The position numbers and the translations under genes were made by a program. From contig NZ_CP043930.1 in NCBI RefSeq assembly GCF_009720525.1, forward strand, positions 5,716,001 to 5,780,000: a DNA stretch of 64,000 nucleotides, read 5' to 3'. Origin of the DNA: Gimesia benthica (GTDB lineage Bacteria > Planctomycetota > Planctomycetia > Planctomycetales > Planctomycetaceae). Positions 19,594 through 28,794 of this stretch are shown here, one piece after another. Within the stretch, counting starts at the first letter, position 1, and each line of letters begins with the position of its first letter. The notes beneath the pieces were generated by a model. The model worked only from the letters and a program-made list of their open reading frames with translations. It did no database searches and was not told where the DNA came from.

Positions 19594-20901
19594 ATGAGTC
19601 GCACATCCTGGAAAGTAATGATGATTACTCCATTCAGACTGAGTGCACTACTGGTGCTGCTGTGCTCGACCGGACTGCCTCTGGCAACTCGTTCCGTGGT
19701 CGCCGGCGATAAAGACTCCGTAGAATATGTCATGCACGGTGATGCGGACATGTCCGGTGAGGAATACATGAATGATCCCGGTCTGTTCTCCGGCATGCAT
19801 ACTTATTCCCGCTCGCTCGTCCGACAGTTGCCTGTAGATCGCGGATGGGCTTATGACTCGCCGATCGATAAACAGATCGGAAATATGTTTAAGTCTTCCA
19901 AGCTCAAACTGGAATATCTGCACTGGTCGTTAAAAGGGCCGGATGACGTACTGCTGGGAACTCCCATCCTGGGAGTAACCGATTCGACTCAGCCCAATTC
20001 GGTGTTTGACCGGTCGACCGGGATTGCCCGTGGCGATGGGGTTGAACTGGATTACAACGATCAGTCCATGGATACTAACGGTATGCGGGCCGCACTGGAA
20101 TTCGCTCTGCCGGAAGGTAGCCTGGAGTGGAATGTCTGGGGCATCTTCAAAAATAAATCGATTCGTCCCACCGACAGCGTTTTTGCCACCCAGTTGAACT
20201 CCGTTCCCGATGATGATCTGGTCGTCGTGACGAACTTCAAAATCAACGGAGCGCCTGCTTCGAACACCAACGTGTATGACACCAGCTATACCATCAATCT
20301 GGACACCCAGATGGCTGGTACCGGAATCAACTATTTCATGGATCCGCACCTGCCCGGCGATGGATTCCGCCTGCAGCCGATGTTCGGTTTCCGCTTCATC
20401 GATTTACAGGAAACCATGAATCAGGTGGGAGTCGATTCCGGCGGCGGAATTGGTCTGCCCCGGACAACGACGATCTACTCCAAAACCGAGAACCGGGTCT
20501 TTGGTCCCAGCATCGGTGCCCGTACCGAATTCAAGCATAGCCGCTTCTCCATCGGAGCTGAGCCTAAATTTACCTTTGGTTTCAACCGGAATACAAACCA
20601 GGTCGCGACCGAACAGCTGTTCCAGCCTTCGGATCCCCGGATTGTCACCGTCGATAAAAACAACGAGTTCTCACCGACATTCCAGATCTCTTTGTACGCC
20701 AAAGTGAATGTGAATGAGCACTTCCGTTGCTTCGTCGGCTACGACTACCTGTTCGTCGGTCAGATCTCACGTGCCTTCAATATCATCGACTACAATGAAG
20801 ATCGTACCGCAGCTAACCCCGCCGTCGGTACCCGGGTTCGCGATGACAACAGCAAGTTCTCTGCTGATGGTATCACCGCCGGTATCGAACTGGTCTGGTA
20901 A
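19594..20901 (+). CDS. Outer membrane beta-barrel protein (BBP7-like)
   Basis: 435 residues. The N-terminal signal peptide (about 1-38, LSALLVLLCSTGLPLATRSVVAG) is followed by alternating amphipathic strands, for example FRLQPMFGFRFIDLQETM and FSIGAEPKFTFGFN, and it ends in aromatic-terminated strands (ITAGIELVW), as in outer-membrane barrels. It resembles the planctomycete BBP7 family of predicted porins. It lies 69 bp after the autotransporter-like gene on the same strand, so the two are probably co-transcribed surface proteins. Function as a pore is inferred, not shown. Confidence 0.75.
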   Translation: MSRTSWKVMMITPFRLSALLVLLCSTGLPLATRSVVAGDKDSVEYVMHGDADMSGEEYMNDPGLFSGMHTYSRSLVRQLPVDRGWAYDSPIDKQIGNMFKSSKLKLEYLHWSLKGPDDVLLGTPILGVTDSTQPNSVFDRSTGIARGDGVELDYNDQSMDTNGMRAALEFALPEGSLEWNVWGIFKNKSIRPTDSVFATQLNSVPDDDLVVVTNFKINGAPASNTNVYDTSYTINLDTQMAGTGINYFMDPHLPGDGFRLQPMFGFRFIDLQETMNQVGVDSGGGIGLPRTTTIYSKTENRVFGPSIGARTEFKHSRFSIGAEPKFTFGFNRNTNQVATEQLFQPSDPRIVTVDKNNEFSPTFQISLYAKVNVNEHFRCFVGYDYLFVGQISRAFNIIDYNEDRTAANPAVGTRVRDDNSKFSADGITAGIELVW

Positions 20902-21831
20902 TCAGGATTTGCGAACGACCGTCGCTGTTGTGTGACGTTTCTCGGGCTTCCGAATCTGGTAGCCCGTGCTGGCAGCAAAAGCCTGGTAGATTCGGTCCGC
21001 CTGATCAGCGTGCAGCTGATTCGCATGGGCGTGCAGCAGAAAACGAAAGGTCAACGGAGACTGGCGCGTCGTTTCCAGTGGCCCGTGCATGCAGGGCGCA
21101 GCTCCCATCCAGCCATCCTCGCGGACATGCCAGCAGACCGGCTTCTCCGTCCCCGCCACCGGATTATCAGGATGGAAGAAATAAGTGATTCCCTCCGTGA
21201 CTTCGGGAGTCACCGGGCCGGAATAGTCCATCCAGTTCGCCGGTTTACCAAAGATATTTTTTTCCCCGACCTGTCCGGTACTGCTGGTGATCGTCCCGGC
21301 TCCGAAGTAGCTCGAAATCGAACGCGCCACCCGTACCGCGAGAAATCCAAAATTGGTTTTCTGGAATTCAAGAGTTGCTGCCGTGGGATGAAACGTGGTC
21401 TGCAGTTCCAGGAACAGCTCGTCTGCTTCATTCGTCCTGACGGCGGCGATCAGTTCCTGTCTCAGCAGGGGGGCCGGATTGTGGCCATCAATCCAGTCCA
21501 GTTCGACCGCCAGGATCGCTTCTGCGTCGGTCTCATCAATACTGATCCAGCGCTTCTGCCGGATGGTCGCTCCCGTATTCTCCGCCCAGAAGTTAATCCC
21601 CAGCACCTGATGATGGGCGAACCAGACCGAACGGTGGTGATCATGGTTCGGCGCCCCTGGATGTCCGATCCTCGTTAAAGGAACTCCCGCTGGCCCCGTA
21701 AGCGGATAAAAGAAGGGACGTGAATATTCAGGAGAGTGATGCCACCTGAGCCGCTCCTTCCCTTTGATCTGAAACGCGAACTGAAAATCAGGGAGCGGAA
21801 CAATCTGGCAGTCGGGAAACAGCTGGCTCAT
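20902..21831 (-). CDS. DUF6807 / PmoA-like family protein
   Basis: 309 residues. The conserved core 'PNHDHHRSVWFAHHQV' with clustered His, and 'LTRIGHPG' ahead of it, match the DUF6807 family, often called PmoA-like although not a real methane monooxygenase subunit. The fold is a beta sandwich. In planctomycetes these genes accompany sugar metabolism genes, and the His cluster suggests metal or substrate binding. No signal peptide is visible, so it acts in the cytoplasm. It is convergent with the barrel gene with no gap and lies 105 bp downstream of the GntP permease on the same strand, so the two may be co-expressed. Confidence 0.8.
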   Translation of the reverse strand: MSQLFPDCQIVPLPDFQFAFQIKGKERLRWHHSPEYSRPFFYPLTGPAGVPLTRIGHPGAPNHDHHRSVWFAHHQVLGINFWAENTGATIRQKRWISIDETDAEAILAVELDWIDGHNPAPLLRQELIAAVRTNEADELFLELQTTFHPTAATLEFQKTNFGFLAVRVARSISSYFGAGTITSSTGQVGEKNIFGKPANWMDYSGPVTPEVTEGITYFFHPDNPVAGTEKPVCWHVREDGWMGAAPCMHGPLETTRQSPLTFRFLLHAHANQLHADQADRIYQAFAASTGYQIRKPEKRHTTATVVRKS

Positions 21832-21936
21832 ACCGGAGATCCTGTCAAAAGCATTCTCGGTTCTGTCTGATCAAAACTGCCTTCAGCATACGAGTTACTT
21901 CAGGCAGTGTAAAGCAGCACGAATTCCTGACGAAAA

Positions 21937-23331
21937 TCAGCTCATCGGCCAGACAATTGACAGCAGAACCGTGGTTGCCAGACTGGTGCATCCCAGTACG
22001 AGCAATAAAGGTGTCCATGATTTGAGGGCCTCTTCTTCTGTGAGACCACTCATCTTACAGAAAATCCAGAAGCCACTGTCGTTCATCCAGGAACCGATCA
22101 GCGAACCTGCACCGATGGCGGTCGCCAGGTAAACCGGATCGAAGCCCAGCATTTCGGAATTGACATTCATCGTCGCCAGCATGGCGGATGTTGTAATCAT
22201 CGCCACGGTACTCGAACCCTGGGCGACTTTGAGCAGTGCTGCAATGCCGAAACCGAGAATCAGAAAGCTCATGCCGGCTACTTGCGTTTCTTCGGTGCTG
22301 AACATGCCCTGAATCGCCGGACCAATCTGAGCGACGGTCAGCATCTTTCCGAAGGCACCGCCTCCGGCTGTGATCAGAATAATCACGCCCCCACTCATCA
22401 GGGCTTCCTCAACCGTGGCTCCCAGTTTGAGCAGTGTCAGATCGCGTTGTCTGAAGAGAATGATCAGCGAAATCGCTGTCGCGACCAGCAGGGCGAAGTT
22501 GGCGTCACCGATAATCGAAGTAAAAGGACTGACACTGGTCAGGAATGCCTGGGGACCGACGCCGCCGGCCAGCAGGGAGTTGACCAGGGTGTTGGCCGTG
22601 ATCATCAGAACGGGCAGGACAATCGGTAACAGTGAAACAACCAGGGAAGGGAGTTCTTCCTCTTTGAGGGGATCAGGTTCAGAATGTTCGGCGACTTCCC
22701 GCATGGGGATGTCCATTTTTTTATTGGCGAACATGCTGAAGAAGATCCCCACAAAAGCAGCCGGTAATGCGACCAGGGCGCCTACGAAGATCATCTTACC
22801 CAGGTCGACGCCCAGGTTGTCGGCCATCGCCAGTGGTCCGGGGGTCGGGGGAACCAGCGTATGTGTGATCGCCCCCCCGGCGGCAATCGCCATCACATAC
22901 ATCAGGTAATTTCGTTTAGTGCTGCGATACAGCGAACGGGCCAGCGGAATCAGCAGGTAGAACACCGTATCAAAGAAGACAGGCACCGCCAGCACGAAGC
23001 CACTTCCCATCAGCGCAAAGGAGGCGTTCTTTTCCCCCATCACCTTGAGAAAGGTACGGACAATCCGGTCCGCGGCGCCGCTGTCCATCATACATTTACC
23101 AATAATCGCAGCCAGCGCAATCACGATCCCGATCCCCGAGACCGAGTCGCCAAAGGCGATCGCCACTCGTTTCATGCGGTTGATCCCATCTGCAGACGCG
23201 GGGCCCAGCAGGCTGACGACCATGGCTGCCGTGATCAACGCCAGAAAGGCGTTGATTTTCAGAAAGATGATCATGCCAATCACAGTGGCGATGCCGATCG
23301 CCAATATGACAAAGGGGTAGTTTTCCAACAT
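21937..23331 (-). CDS. GntP-family gluconate/organic acid:H+ symporter
   Basis: 464 residues with about 12 hydrophobic helices. Family features include the start FVILAIGIATVIGMIIFLK, the central GGAITHTLVPPTPGPLAMAD (the 'HTxVPPTPGP' motif of GntP permeases), and QGSSTVAMITTSAM followed by GSWMNDSGFW near the end. It imports gluconate or a related sugar acid with protons across the inner membrane. No gluconate kinase is visible, so the true substrate is open; sugar acids from pectin-like polymers would fit the neighbouring pectate lyase. Confidence 0.93.
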   Translation of the reverse strand: MLENYPFVILAIGIATVIGMIIFLKINAFLALITAAMVVSLLGPASADGINRMKRVAIAFGDSVSGIGIVIALAAIIGKCMMDSGAADRIVRTFLKVMGEKNASFALMGSGFVLAVPVFFDTVFYLLIPLARSLYRSTKRNYLMYVMAIAAGGAITHTLVPPTPGPLAMADNLGVDLGKMIFVGALVALPAAFVGIFFSMFANKKMDIPMREVAEHSEPDPLKEEELPSLVVSLLPIVLPVLMITANTLVNSLLAGGVGPQAFLTSVSPFTSIIGDANFALLVATAISLIILFRQRDLTLLKLGATVEEALMSGGVIILITAGGGAFGKMLTVAQIGPAIQGMFSTEETQVAGMSFLILGFGIAALLKVAQGSSTVAMITTSAMLATMNVNSEMLGFDPVYLATAIGAGSLIGSWMNDSGFWIFCKMSGLTEEEALKSWTPLLLVLGCTSLATTVLLSIVWPMS

Positions 23332-23545
23332 AAGCGCTTCTCCGGGAAAATCTTAGGCGTATATCGTGAGTGCTAACGAGCATTACAAAGATTGATGCAC
23401 GACGCAACCCAGTCTACGCGAGAAAACAGAGAGGCTGATTTAGTGAAAAAGGTTAAGAAAAGGTTGCTTTCACAGACCTGCTGCTTGGTGTAGGATGAAT
23501 CTGCTTCGTGTTCCTCCCTGATACTGCAGAAAAGGAAGATCTCCC

Positions 23546-25003
23546 ATGACCGTGCTCACCTGGTGTCGTCTGTTGAAATGTCTGCTGTTGATCTGCATCT
23601 TCGTCTGGGGGATGGGAGCACAGAATGCACTGCAGGCGGAGATCTCGGTGGATGAAGCACAACAGGCAATGCGTCGCGCGACAGACTACTTCACCACTCA
23701 GGTCTCGACCGAGGGCGGCTATCTCTGGCACTACAGTCGGGATCTGAAATACCGGGAAGGCGAAGGCCGTGCCCGCGATACCATGGTCTGGGTGCAACCT
23801 CCGGGAACGCCCACGGTGGGAGCAGCTTACCTCGAAGCATATCAGAAAACCGGTCAAGCCTATCTCCTGAAAGCAGCCCGGGCTGCCGGCGAAGCCCTGA
23901 TTAAAGGGCAACTCAAATCCGGGGGCTGGAACTATTACATCGATTTCGAACGCCGGGCTCAGATGCAGTATCGCATTGACGGAGGTGGTCCCAAGGTTCG
24001 AAACACAACGACCTTCGACGACAACACCTCGCAAGCAGCACTCCACTTTTTAATTCTGCTGGATCAGGAGCTGAAGTTCAAAGACGAAGCCGTGCATGGC
24101 GCCGTGATGTATGCCCTGGATGCCTTTTTAAAAGCGCAGTATCCCAACGGAGGCTGGCCACAGCGCTACGATGAATTTCCCGATCCCCAAGACTATCCCG
24201 TGCTCAAAGCCAGCTATCCGGAAAGCTGGTCGCGTACGTTCCCCAAAAAGAAATACCTCAACTATTACACGTTCAACGACAATACCATTGAAGATCTGGT
24301 CAATGTGATGTTCCTGGCGCATCACGTCTACCAGGACGACCGCTATCGTGAAGCGGCTCTGAAAGCGGGAGACTTTATCCTCCTGGCGCAGATGCCCGAA
24401 CCACAGCCGGCCTGGGCACAGCAGTACAATCAACAGATGCAGCCGGCCTGGGCGCGCAAATTCGAACCACCGGCGGTCACCGGAGGCGAGTCGCAGGGCA
24501 TCATCAAAACCCTGATGCAGATTTACATTTATACTGGCGACAAAAAGTATCTGGCACCGATTCCCAAAGCACTGGCTTATCTGAAGAAGTCAGAACTGCC
24601 CGGGGGGAAGCTGGCCCGCTTTTATGAGTTGAAAACCAACCGGCCGCTCTACTTCACTAAGAAATATGAACTGACCTACAAAGACAACGATCTGCCGACC
24701 CACTATGGTTTCATCATCGATTCCAAAGTCGATTCACTCGAAAGCCGTTATGAAAAACTGCTGAAGGCATCGCCTGAAAAACTCAAGTCGCAGCAGTTCC
24801 CGCAACGTCGTCTGCGCTTAACACCTTCGCTGGCTGCGCGGGCACAGTCTGTGGTCAACGCGTTGAACAAAGACGGCGCCTGGCTCATCCAGGGAGACAT
24901 CCGCAGCGCCGATCTCGACAATGTGCCCATCATCGACACGCGGGTCTTTGTCCGCAATCTCTCGACGCTGTCCGAATTCATCGCCGCCAGTCAACAGGAT
25001 TGA
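23546..25003 (+). CDS. Pectate lyase, PL10-type
   Basis: 485 residues. A signal peptide (about 1-31, CLLLICIFVWGMGAQNALQA) exports it. The catalytic region shows the PL10/Pec_lyase hallmarks 'YPNGGWPQRYDEFP', 'YYTFNDNTIEDLV' and a second GGESQGIIKTLMQ block, on an alpha-alpha toroid scaffold. It would cleave polygalacturonate by beta-elimination in the periplasm or outside the cell. SD-like AAGG lies 10 nt upstream of the ATG. It is divergent from the GntP permease, which could take up sugar acids produced from its product; that link is inference. Confidence 0.88.
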   Translation: MTVLTWCRLLKCLLLICIFVWGMGAQNALQAEISVDEAQQAMRRATDYFTTQVSTEGGYLWHYSRDLKYREGEGRARDTMVWVQPPGTPTVGAAYLEAYQKTGQAYLLKAARAAGEALIKGQLKSGGWNYYIDFERRAQMQYRIDGGGPKVRNTTTFDDNTSQAALHFLILLDQELKFKDEAVHGAVMYALDAFLKAQYPNGGWPQRYDEFPDPQDYPVLKASYPESWSRTFPKKKYLNYYTFNDNTIEDLVNVMFLAHHVYQDDRYREAALKAGDFILLAQMPEPQPAWAQQYNQQMQPAWARKFEPPAVTGGESQGIIKTLMQIYIYTGDKKYLAPIPKALAYLKKSELPGGKLARFYELKTNRPLYFTKKYELTYKDNDLPTHYGFIIDSKVDSLESRYEKLLKASPEKLKSQQFPQRRLRLTPSLAARAQSVVNALNKDGAWLIQGDIRSADLDNVPIIDTRVFVRNLSTLSEFIAASQQD

Positions 25004-25004
25004 A

Positions 25005-25823
25005 TCAGGCGTGCTCGGCTACGATCTGCATCCGTTCCAGACCTACCTGAGCCACCTGCAGCGGATCCTGTTGCCAGAGATCTTCGCGGAACAGTTCCAG
25101 TGAGAGCCAGCCCTCGTAACCAATCTGCTTCAGCAGACGGCAGTAATGCACCAGGTCCAGGTGCCCGTCGCCGGGGAGGACGCGGTCTGGATCCATCTGG
25201 GTTTCGCGAGGCAGGGTATCGACGGCATCATTGAAATGGGAAATCGCGATCTGCTCGGGCTTGAGTTGTGCGATGGTCTCCATGGAACCACCTCCCCGGA
25301 ATACATGAAACGGATCGAGCACGAGGGTTGCTGCGGGATGTCCTGATTTCTCGACCACCCGTAATGCGTCTTCAATCGTGGTGACATCAGCGACGAAGCC
25401 CAGAAACTCAACCGCTGGCTTCGCACCGGCTTCGATACCCGCTTCCAGCAACTCACGATACCGTTTCGCACCCAGGTCGTAGTCCGGATTCTTATCGCGA
25501 TGCGGGCAGGCAATCACATATTCGGCCCCCAGTTGAGAGGCCAGCTTGATGCGATCCAGGCAGGTCTGAAATACACGCGGATACTCTTCCTCTGTCGCTG
25601 ACCACCAGTCGCGTAACATGATCATCGTGGGGACCGCCAGTCCGCCATCTTTGAGAGCCTGCGAGATTGTTTCCAGTTTTCCTCCCTCAGCCAGGTACTG
25701 TTCGACTTCATCAAACCAGAGTTCGATTCCCCCGTATCCCGCTTCGGCAGTGACGCGGATTTTATCGAGCAGTGGTGTGGTACGGATCGTACTGGCGTTC
25801 AGGCTGAAGCGGAAGGGGCTCAT
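25005..25823 (-). CDS. Sugar phosphate isomerase/epimerase (AP endonuclease 2 TIM barrel)
   Basis: 272 residues from an ATG with GAGG 9 nt upstream; an extra 59-residue in-frame extension is not credible. The Xyl-isomerase-like TIM-barrel pattern is clear: GYGGIELWFDEVEQYL, a mid-barrel VIACPHRDKNPDY, AVEFLGFVADVTT, LVLDPFHVFRGGG, AISHFNDAVDTLP and GWLSLELFRED. These provide the usual Glu/Asp/His/Glu metal ligands. The sugar substrate is not evident. It is convergent with the pectate lyase and cytoplasmic. One of three members of this superfamily in the window. Confidence 0.85.
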   Translation of the reverse strand: MSPFRFSLNASTIRTTPLLDKIRVTAEAGYGGIELWFDEVEQYLAEGGKLETISQALKDGGLAVPTMIMLRDWWSATEEEYPRVFQTCLDRIKLASQLGAEYVIACPHRDKNPDYDLGAKRYRELLEAGIEAGAKPAVEFLGFVADVTTIEDALRVVEKSGHPAATLVLDPFHVFRGGGSMETIAQLKPEQIAISHFNDAVDTLPRETQMDPDRVLPGDGHLDLVHYCRLLKQIGYEGWLSLELFREDLWQQDPLQVAQVGLERMQIVAEHA

Positions 25824-26084
25824 GAAGAAGTTCCTCGCAGAGAAAAACGGGGAGATTGGGTTATCGATCTGCTGGAATCTGGCGTAAGAACTCCAGCCTG
25901 TTGAATTTCGTAACAGACGTCTACAACGCATTTTGCAATAATCACGCGCGAGGATCAACTCAGGACAGCGAAACGAATGCTTCCTCGACGGCGGGGGCAA
26001 AATCGGTCACAATAGACGGACTAATACAGACTCGTCACGATTCTCTCGAGGAAATGTTCCGAAACCGGTTGAAAGTTCTCTTAG

Positions 26085-27647
26085 ATGCATGTGTCGCGAT
26101 TGGAATGGAAGCCGAATTCTCTACTCTGGCTCTGCCTGCTGCTCCCGGGCTGTGATACAGACGCGGCGCCCCCGCGCGCCGCTGAAGAATCTGAGATCGT
26201 CGTTACCAGTGAACCTGCTGTCTCGACGGCTTCCACGGAATCACAGCAGCAACCACAGGCTCCTCAGATAAAAACGGAGAAAACAAAAACGGAGACTGAC
26301 CCGGACAAGGCATCTGGCGAACCTCAACCCGTATCACCTATGCAAAACGCTGAGCAGAAAGTGTATCGCCCCAGCGATCAACGTCCCCTGCACAACAATC
26401 AGCGTCTGGCGCTGTTGGGCATCGAGTGTTATGAATCGTCGCATCTGAAACTTTATACGGACATCGATCCGGAACAGGCGAAAAAACTACCGGCCGTACT
26501 TGAACAGGCTTATCCGGCACTGCAAAAGTATTTTGGTCCGTTACCCCCCAATCGGGAAGGCACTGAGTTTCAGGTCACCGGCTATATCATGCAGGACCGG
26601 GAACGATTTGAGAAAGCAGACTTGATTCCGGGGTTGCTGGCTCAGATTATCAACGGGCGTCATCAGGGGGCCCAGTTCTGGATGAACGCGCAGACCGAGG
26701 AATACTATCTCAAGCATCTCATGCTGCACGAATACACGCACTGTTACAGCATGATCATGGAAGACATCAGCGCGCCCGTCTGGTACCTGGAAGGCATCGC
26801 GGAATCGATGGCGACACACCATGTCGGCGCGGATGGGAAAATTCAGTTTAATGTGATGCCTCATAATAAGAACGATTTTGGCGGTCTGGGACGGATCTCA
26901 TTAATCCAGGATGCCGTAAAAAGTGCGCCCCCCAGAACGATGCTGGAAGTGATGCAGCTGGGTCCCGACGATTTTGTCGATGCGAATGCATCCTATGCCT
27001 GGTCGTGGGCCCTGAGTCAGTTCTTTGACAAGCATCCCCAGTATCAGGCTGAGTTCCGTAAACTGGCGCGGCAGATGCAGGGCTCCGGGTTCACAGAAAA
27101 AATAAAAGCGATGATCGGTCCCGATTTGCTTGCCGCCAATGATGCCTGGCTGCTGTTTGTTCGCAATCTGCAGCCCGGCTATGATTCCGAACGGGCCATG
27201 ATCACGTTTCAACCAGGTAAGGACCTCGTGATAGACGCTTCGGTCACACAGGAAATCACCAGCGACCGAGGCTGGCAGTCGAGTGGCGTACATGTGACCC
27301 GCGGGGAGACGTATTCAGTGTCTGCGACCGGAATGTTTACACTCGCGCAGAAACCCAAACCCTGGCAGAGTACAGCGGACGGGATTACGTTTCAATATTT
27401 TAATGGACAACCACTGGGTCGACTGTTGATGATGGTCCGCCCCGATCCAGGCAATGATCCCACACGTATGCAGACTCTGCTACGGGTCTATCCCCAGGGA
27501 TCTCAAGCAACCTGGATGGCCCCGGCGACCGGTACGCTTTATTTCCGCTTAAACGATGCGTGGGACTCACTCGACAATAATGAGGGAGCGGTTCAAGTCA
27601 CCGTTACCAGGCAGCCTCAGCCGCAGAGTAACACTGCCAGACAGTAG
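26085..27647 (+). CDS. Lipoprotein with HExxH metalloprotease-like domain
   Basis: 520 residues. An N-terminal lipobox (LLLPGC, Cys23) predicts lipid anchoring. A Pro/Glu/Thr-rich linker runs to about residue 85. The HEYTH motif at 215-219 and the following WYLEGIAE (Glu236 or Glu240 as third ligand) match the gluzincin pattern of peptidase MA-like/DUF1570 proteins. The C-terminal ~140 residues look like a beta-sandwich binding domain (GWQSSGVHVTRGETYSVSAT). I infer a periplasmic or surface peptidase, but no substrate is known. It stands alone, on the opposite strand to its upstream neighbour. Confidence 0.75.
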   Translation: MHVSRLEWKPNSLLWLCLLLPGCDTDAAPPRAAEESEIVVTSEPAVSTASTESQQQPQAPQIKTEKTKTETDPDKASGEPQPVSPMQNAEQKVYRPSDQRPLHNNQRLALLGIECYESSHLKLYTDIDPEQAKKLPAVLEQAYPALQKYFGPLPPNREGTEFQVTGYIMQDRERFEKADLIPGLLAQIINGRHQGAQFWMNAQTEEYYLKHLMLHEYTHCYSMIMEDISAPVWYLEGIAESMATHHVGADGKIQFNVMPHNKNDFGGLGRISLIQDAVKSAPPRTMLEVMQLGPDDFVDANASYAWSWALSQFFDKHPQYQAEFRKLARQMQGSGFTEKIKAMIGPDLLAANDAWLLFVRNLQPGYDSERAMITFQPGKDLVIDASVTQEITSDRGWQSSGVHVTRGETYSVSATGMFTLAQKPKPWQSTADGITFQYFNGQPLGRLLMMVRPDPGNDPTRMQTLLRVYPQGSQATWMAPATGTLYFRLNDAWDSLDNNEGAVQVTVTRQPQPQSNTARQ

Positions 27648-27737
27648 CGCAATCTTGCGGCTCCTCGTTGAGCGGGGTATGCTCGATATAATTCGTGGTT
27701 GATGTATCATCCAACTTGAGCGAGAACAGGAGCAGGC

Positions 27738-28643
27738 ATGTCGCAATCAGAATCCGGGAACGTGGTTCCCTCGAATGAAACAACACGCAGAACCTTTTTG
27801 CAGCAGACCTCTGCCACCCTGCTGGCCGGTTCCGTCTTGCAGCCGCTGGCTGGATTCGCTGGCGAAGAAAAGAACTCCGGCAAACAGGCCCGCATCAAAA
27901 AAGCGGTCAAATATCAGATGATTACCGAGAAAATTCCGGTAATGGATAAATTCAAAATGCTCAAGGATCTGGGTTTCGACGGAACCGAGATTCATTACCG
28001 TACCAAGGTCGATCCTAAAGAAGTCCGTAAAGCCATCGACGCCACGGGAGTGCAGGTCCACGGCTTTCTGAACAGCAGCCGGGACGAACTCAAAGACTCA
28101 ATCGATCAGGCCAAGTACTATGGTGGCACCAGTGTGCTGGTGGTGGCAGGACGAGTCGACCAGGATAATCCCTACGATGTCGTCTACAAGCAGCAGCAGG
28201 CCAAGCTGAGGAAACATCTGCCTTATGCAGAGAAGCAGGGCATTAAACTGCTGGTTGAAAATGTGTGGAATAATTTCCTGCTCAGTCCACTGGAAATGGC
28301 CCGCTTCATTGATGAACTGGAGAGCCCGGCGGCGGGCGTGTATTTCGATGTCGGGAATGTAGTCCGCTTCGGCTGGCCCGATCAGTGGATTCGCATCCTG
28401 GGGCCCCGCATCGTCAAACTCGATATCAAAGAATACAGTCGCGCAAAACAGAAGGATGAGGGGCTCTGGAAAGGGTTTCAGGTTGAAATCACCGAGGGAG
28501 ACTGCAACTGGCCCGAAGTCCGTCAGGCGCTTAAGGATATCGGCTATACACAGGGCTGGGCCACCGCGGAAGTCAAAGGCGGAGATCGCCAGAGATTACA
28601 GGATATTTCCGAACGCATGGATCGCGCTCTTGATCTTGCCTGA
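27738..28643 (+). CDS. Tat-exported sugar phosphate isomerase/epimerase family protein
   Basis: 301 residues. A twin-arginine leader TRRTFLQQTSATLLAGSV appears near residue 16, so a folded, probably metal-loaded protein is exported. The TIM-barrel family signs are GFDGTEIHYRT, LLVENVWNNFLLSP, VYFDVGNVVRFG, KLDIKEYSRA and ATAEVKGGD. It resembles hydroxypyruvate-isomerase/xylose-isomerase-like proteins that are abundant in planctomycetes. SD AGGAG precedes the ATG. It lies just upstream of a Tat-exported oxidoreductase, a common pairing for carbohydrate processing. Confidence 0.85.
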   Translation: MSQSESGNVVPSNETTRRTFLQQTSATLLAGSVLQPLAGFAGEEKNSGKQARIKKAVKYQMITEKIPVMDKFKMLKDLGFDGTEIHYRTKVDPKEVRKAIDATGVQVHGFLNSSRDELKDSIDQAKYYGGTSVLVVAGRVDQDNPYDVVYKQQQAKLRKHLPYAEKQGIKLLVENVWNNFLLSPLEMARFIDELESPAAGVYFDVGNVVRFGWPDQWIRILGPRIVKLDIKEYSRAKQKDEGLWKGFQVEITEGDCNWPEVRQALKDIGYTQGWATAEVKGGDRQRLQDISERMDRALDLA

Positions 28644-28794
28644 GGCTGCGTTGATAATAATTAAAGATCGTTAAGTAGCTCCGGTTGCCGACGATTGTCC
28701 TCATACTTCCTGCCTGATTACGGATTCATTGCACCTCGGTCTACTGAGTCCCACGTACTCTATCATTGCTGAAATCGAACGAAAGGTCTTTCTG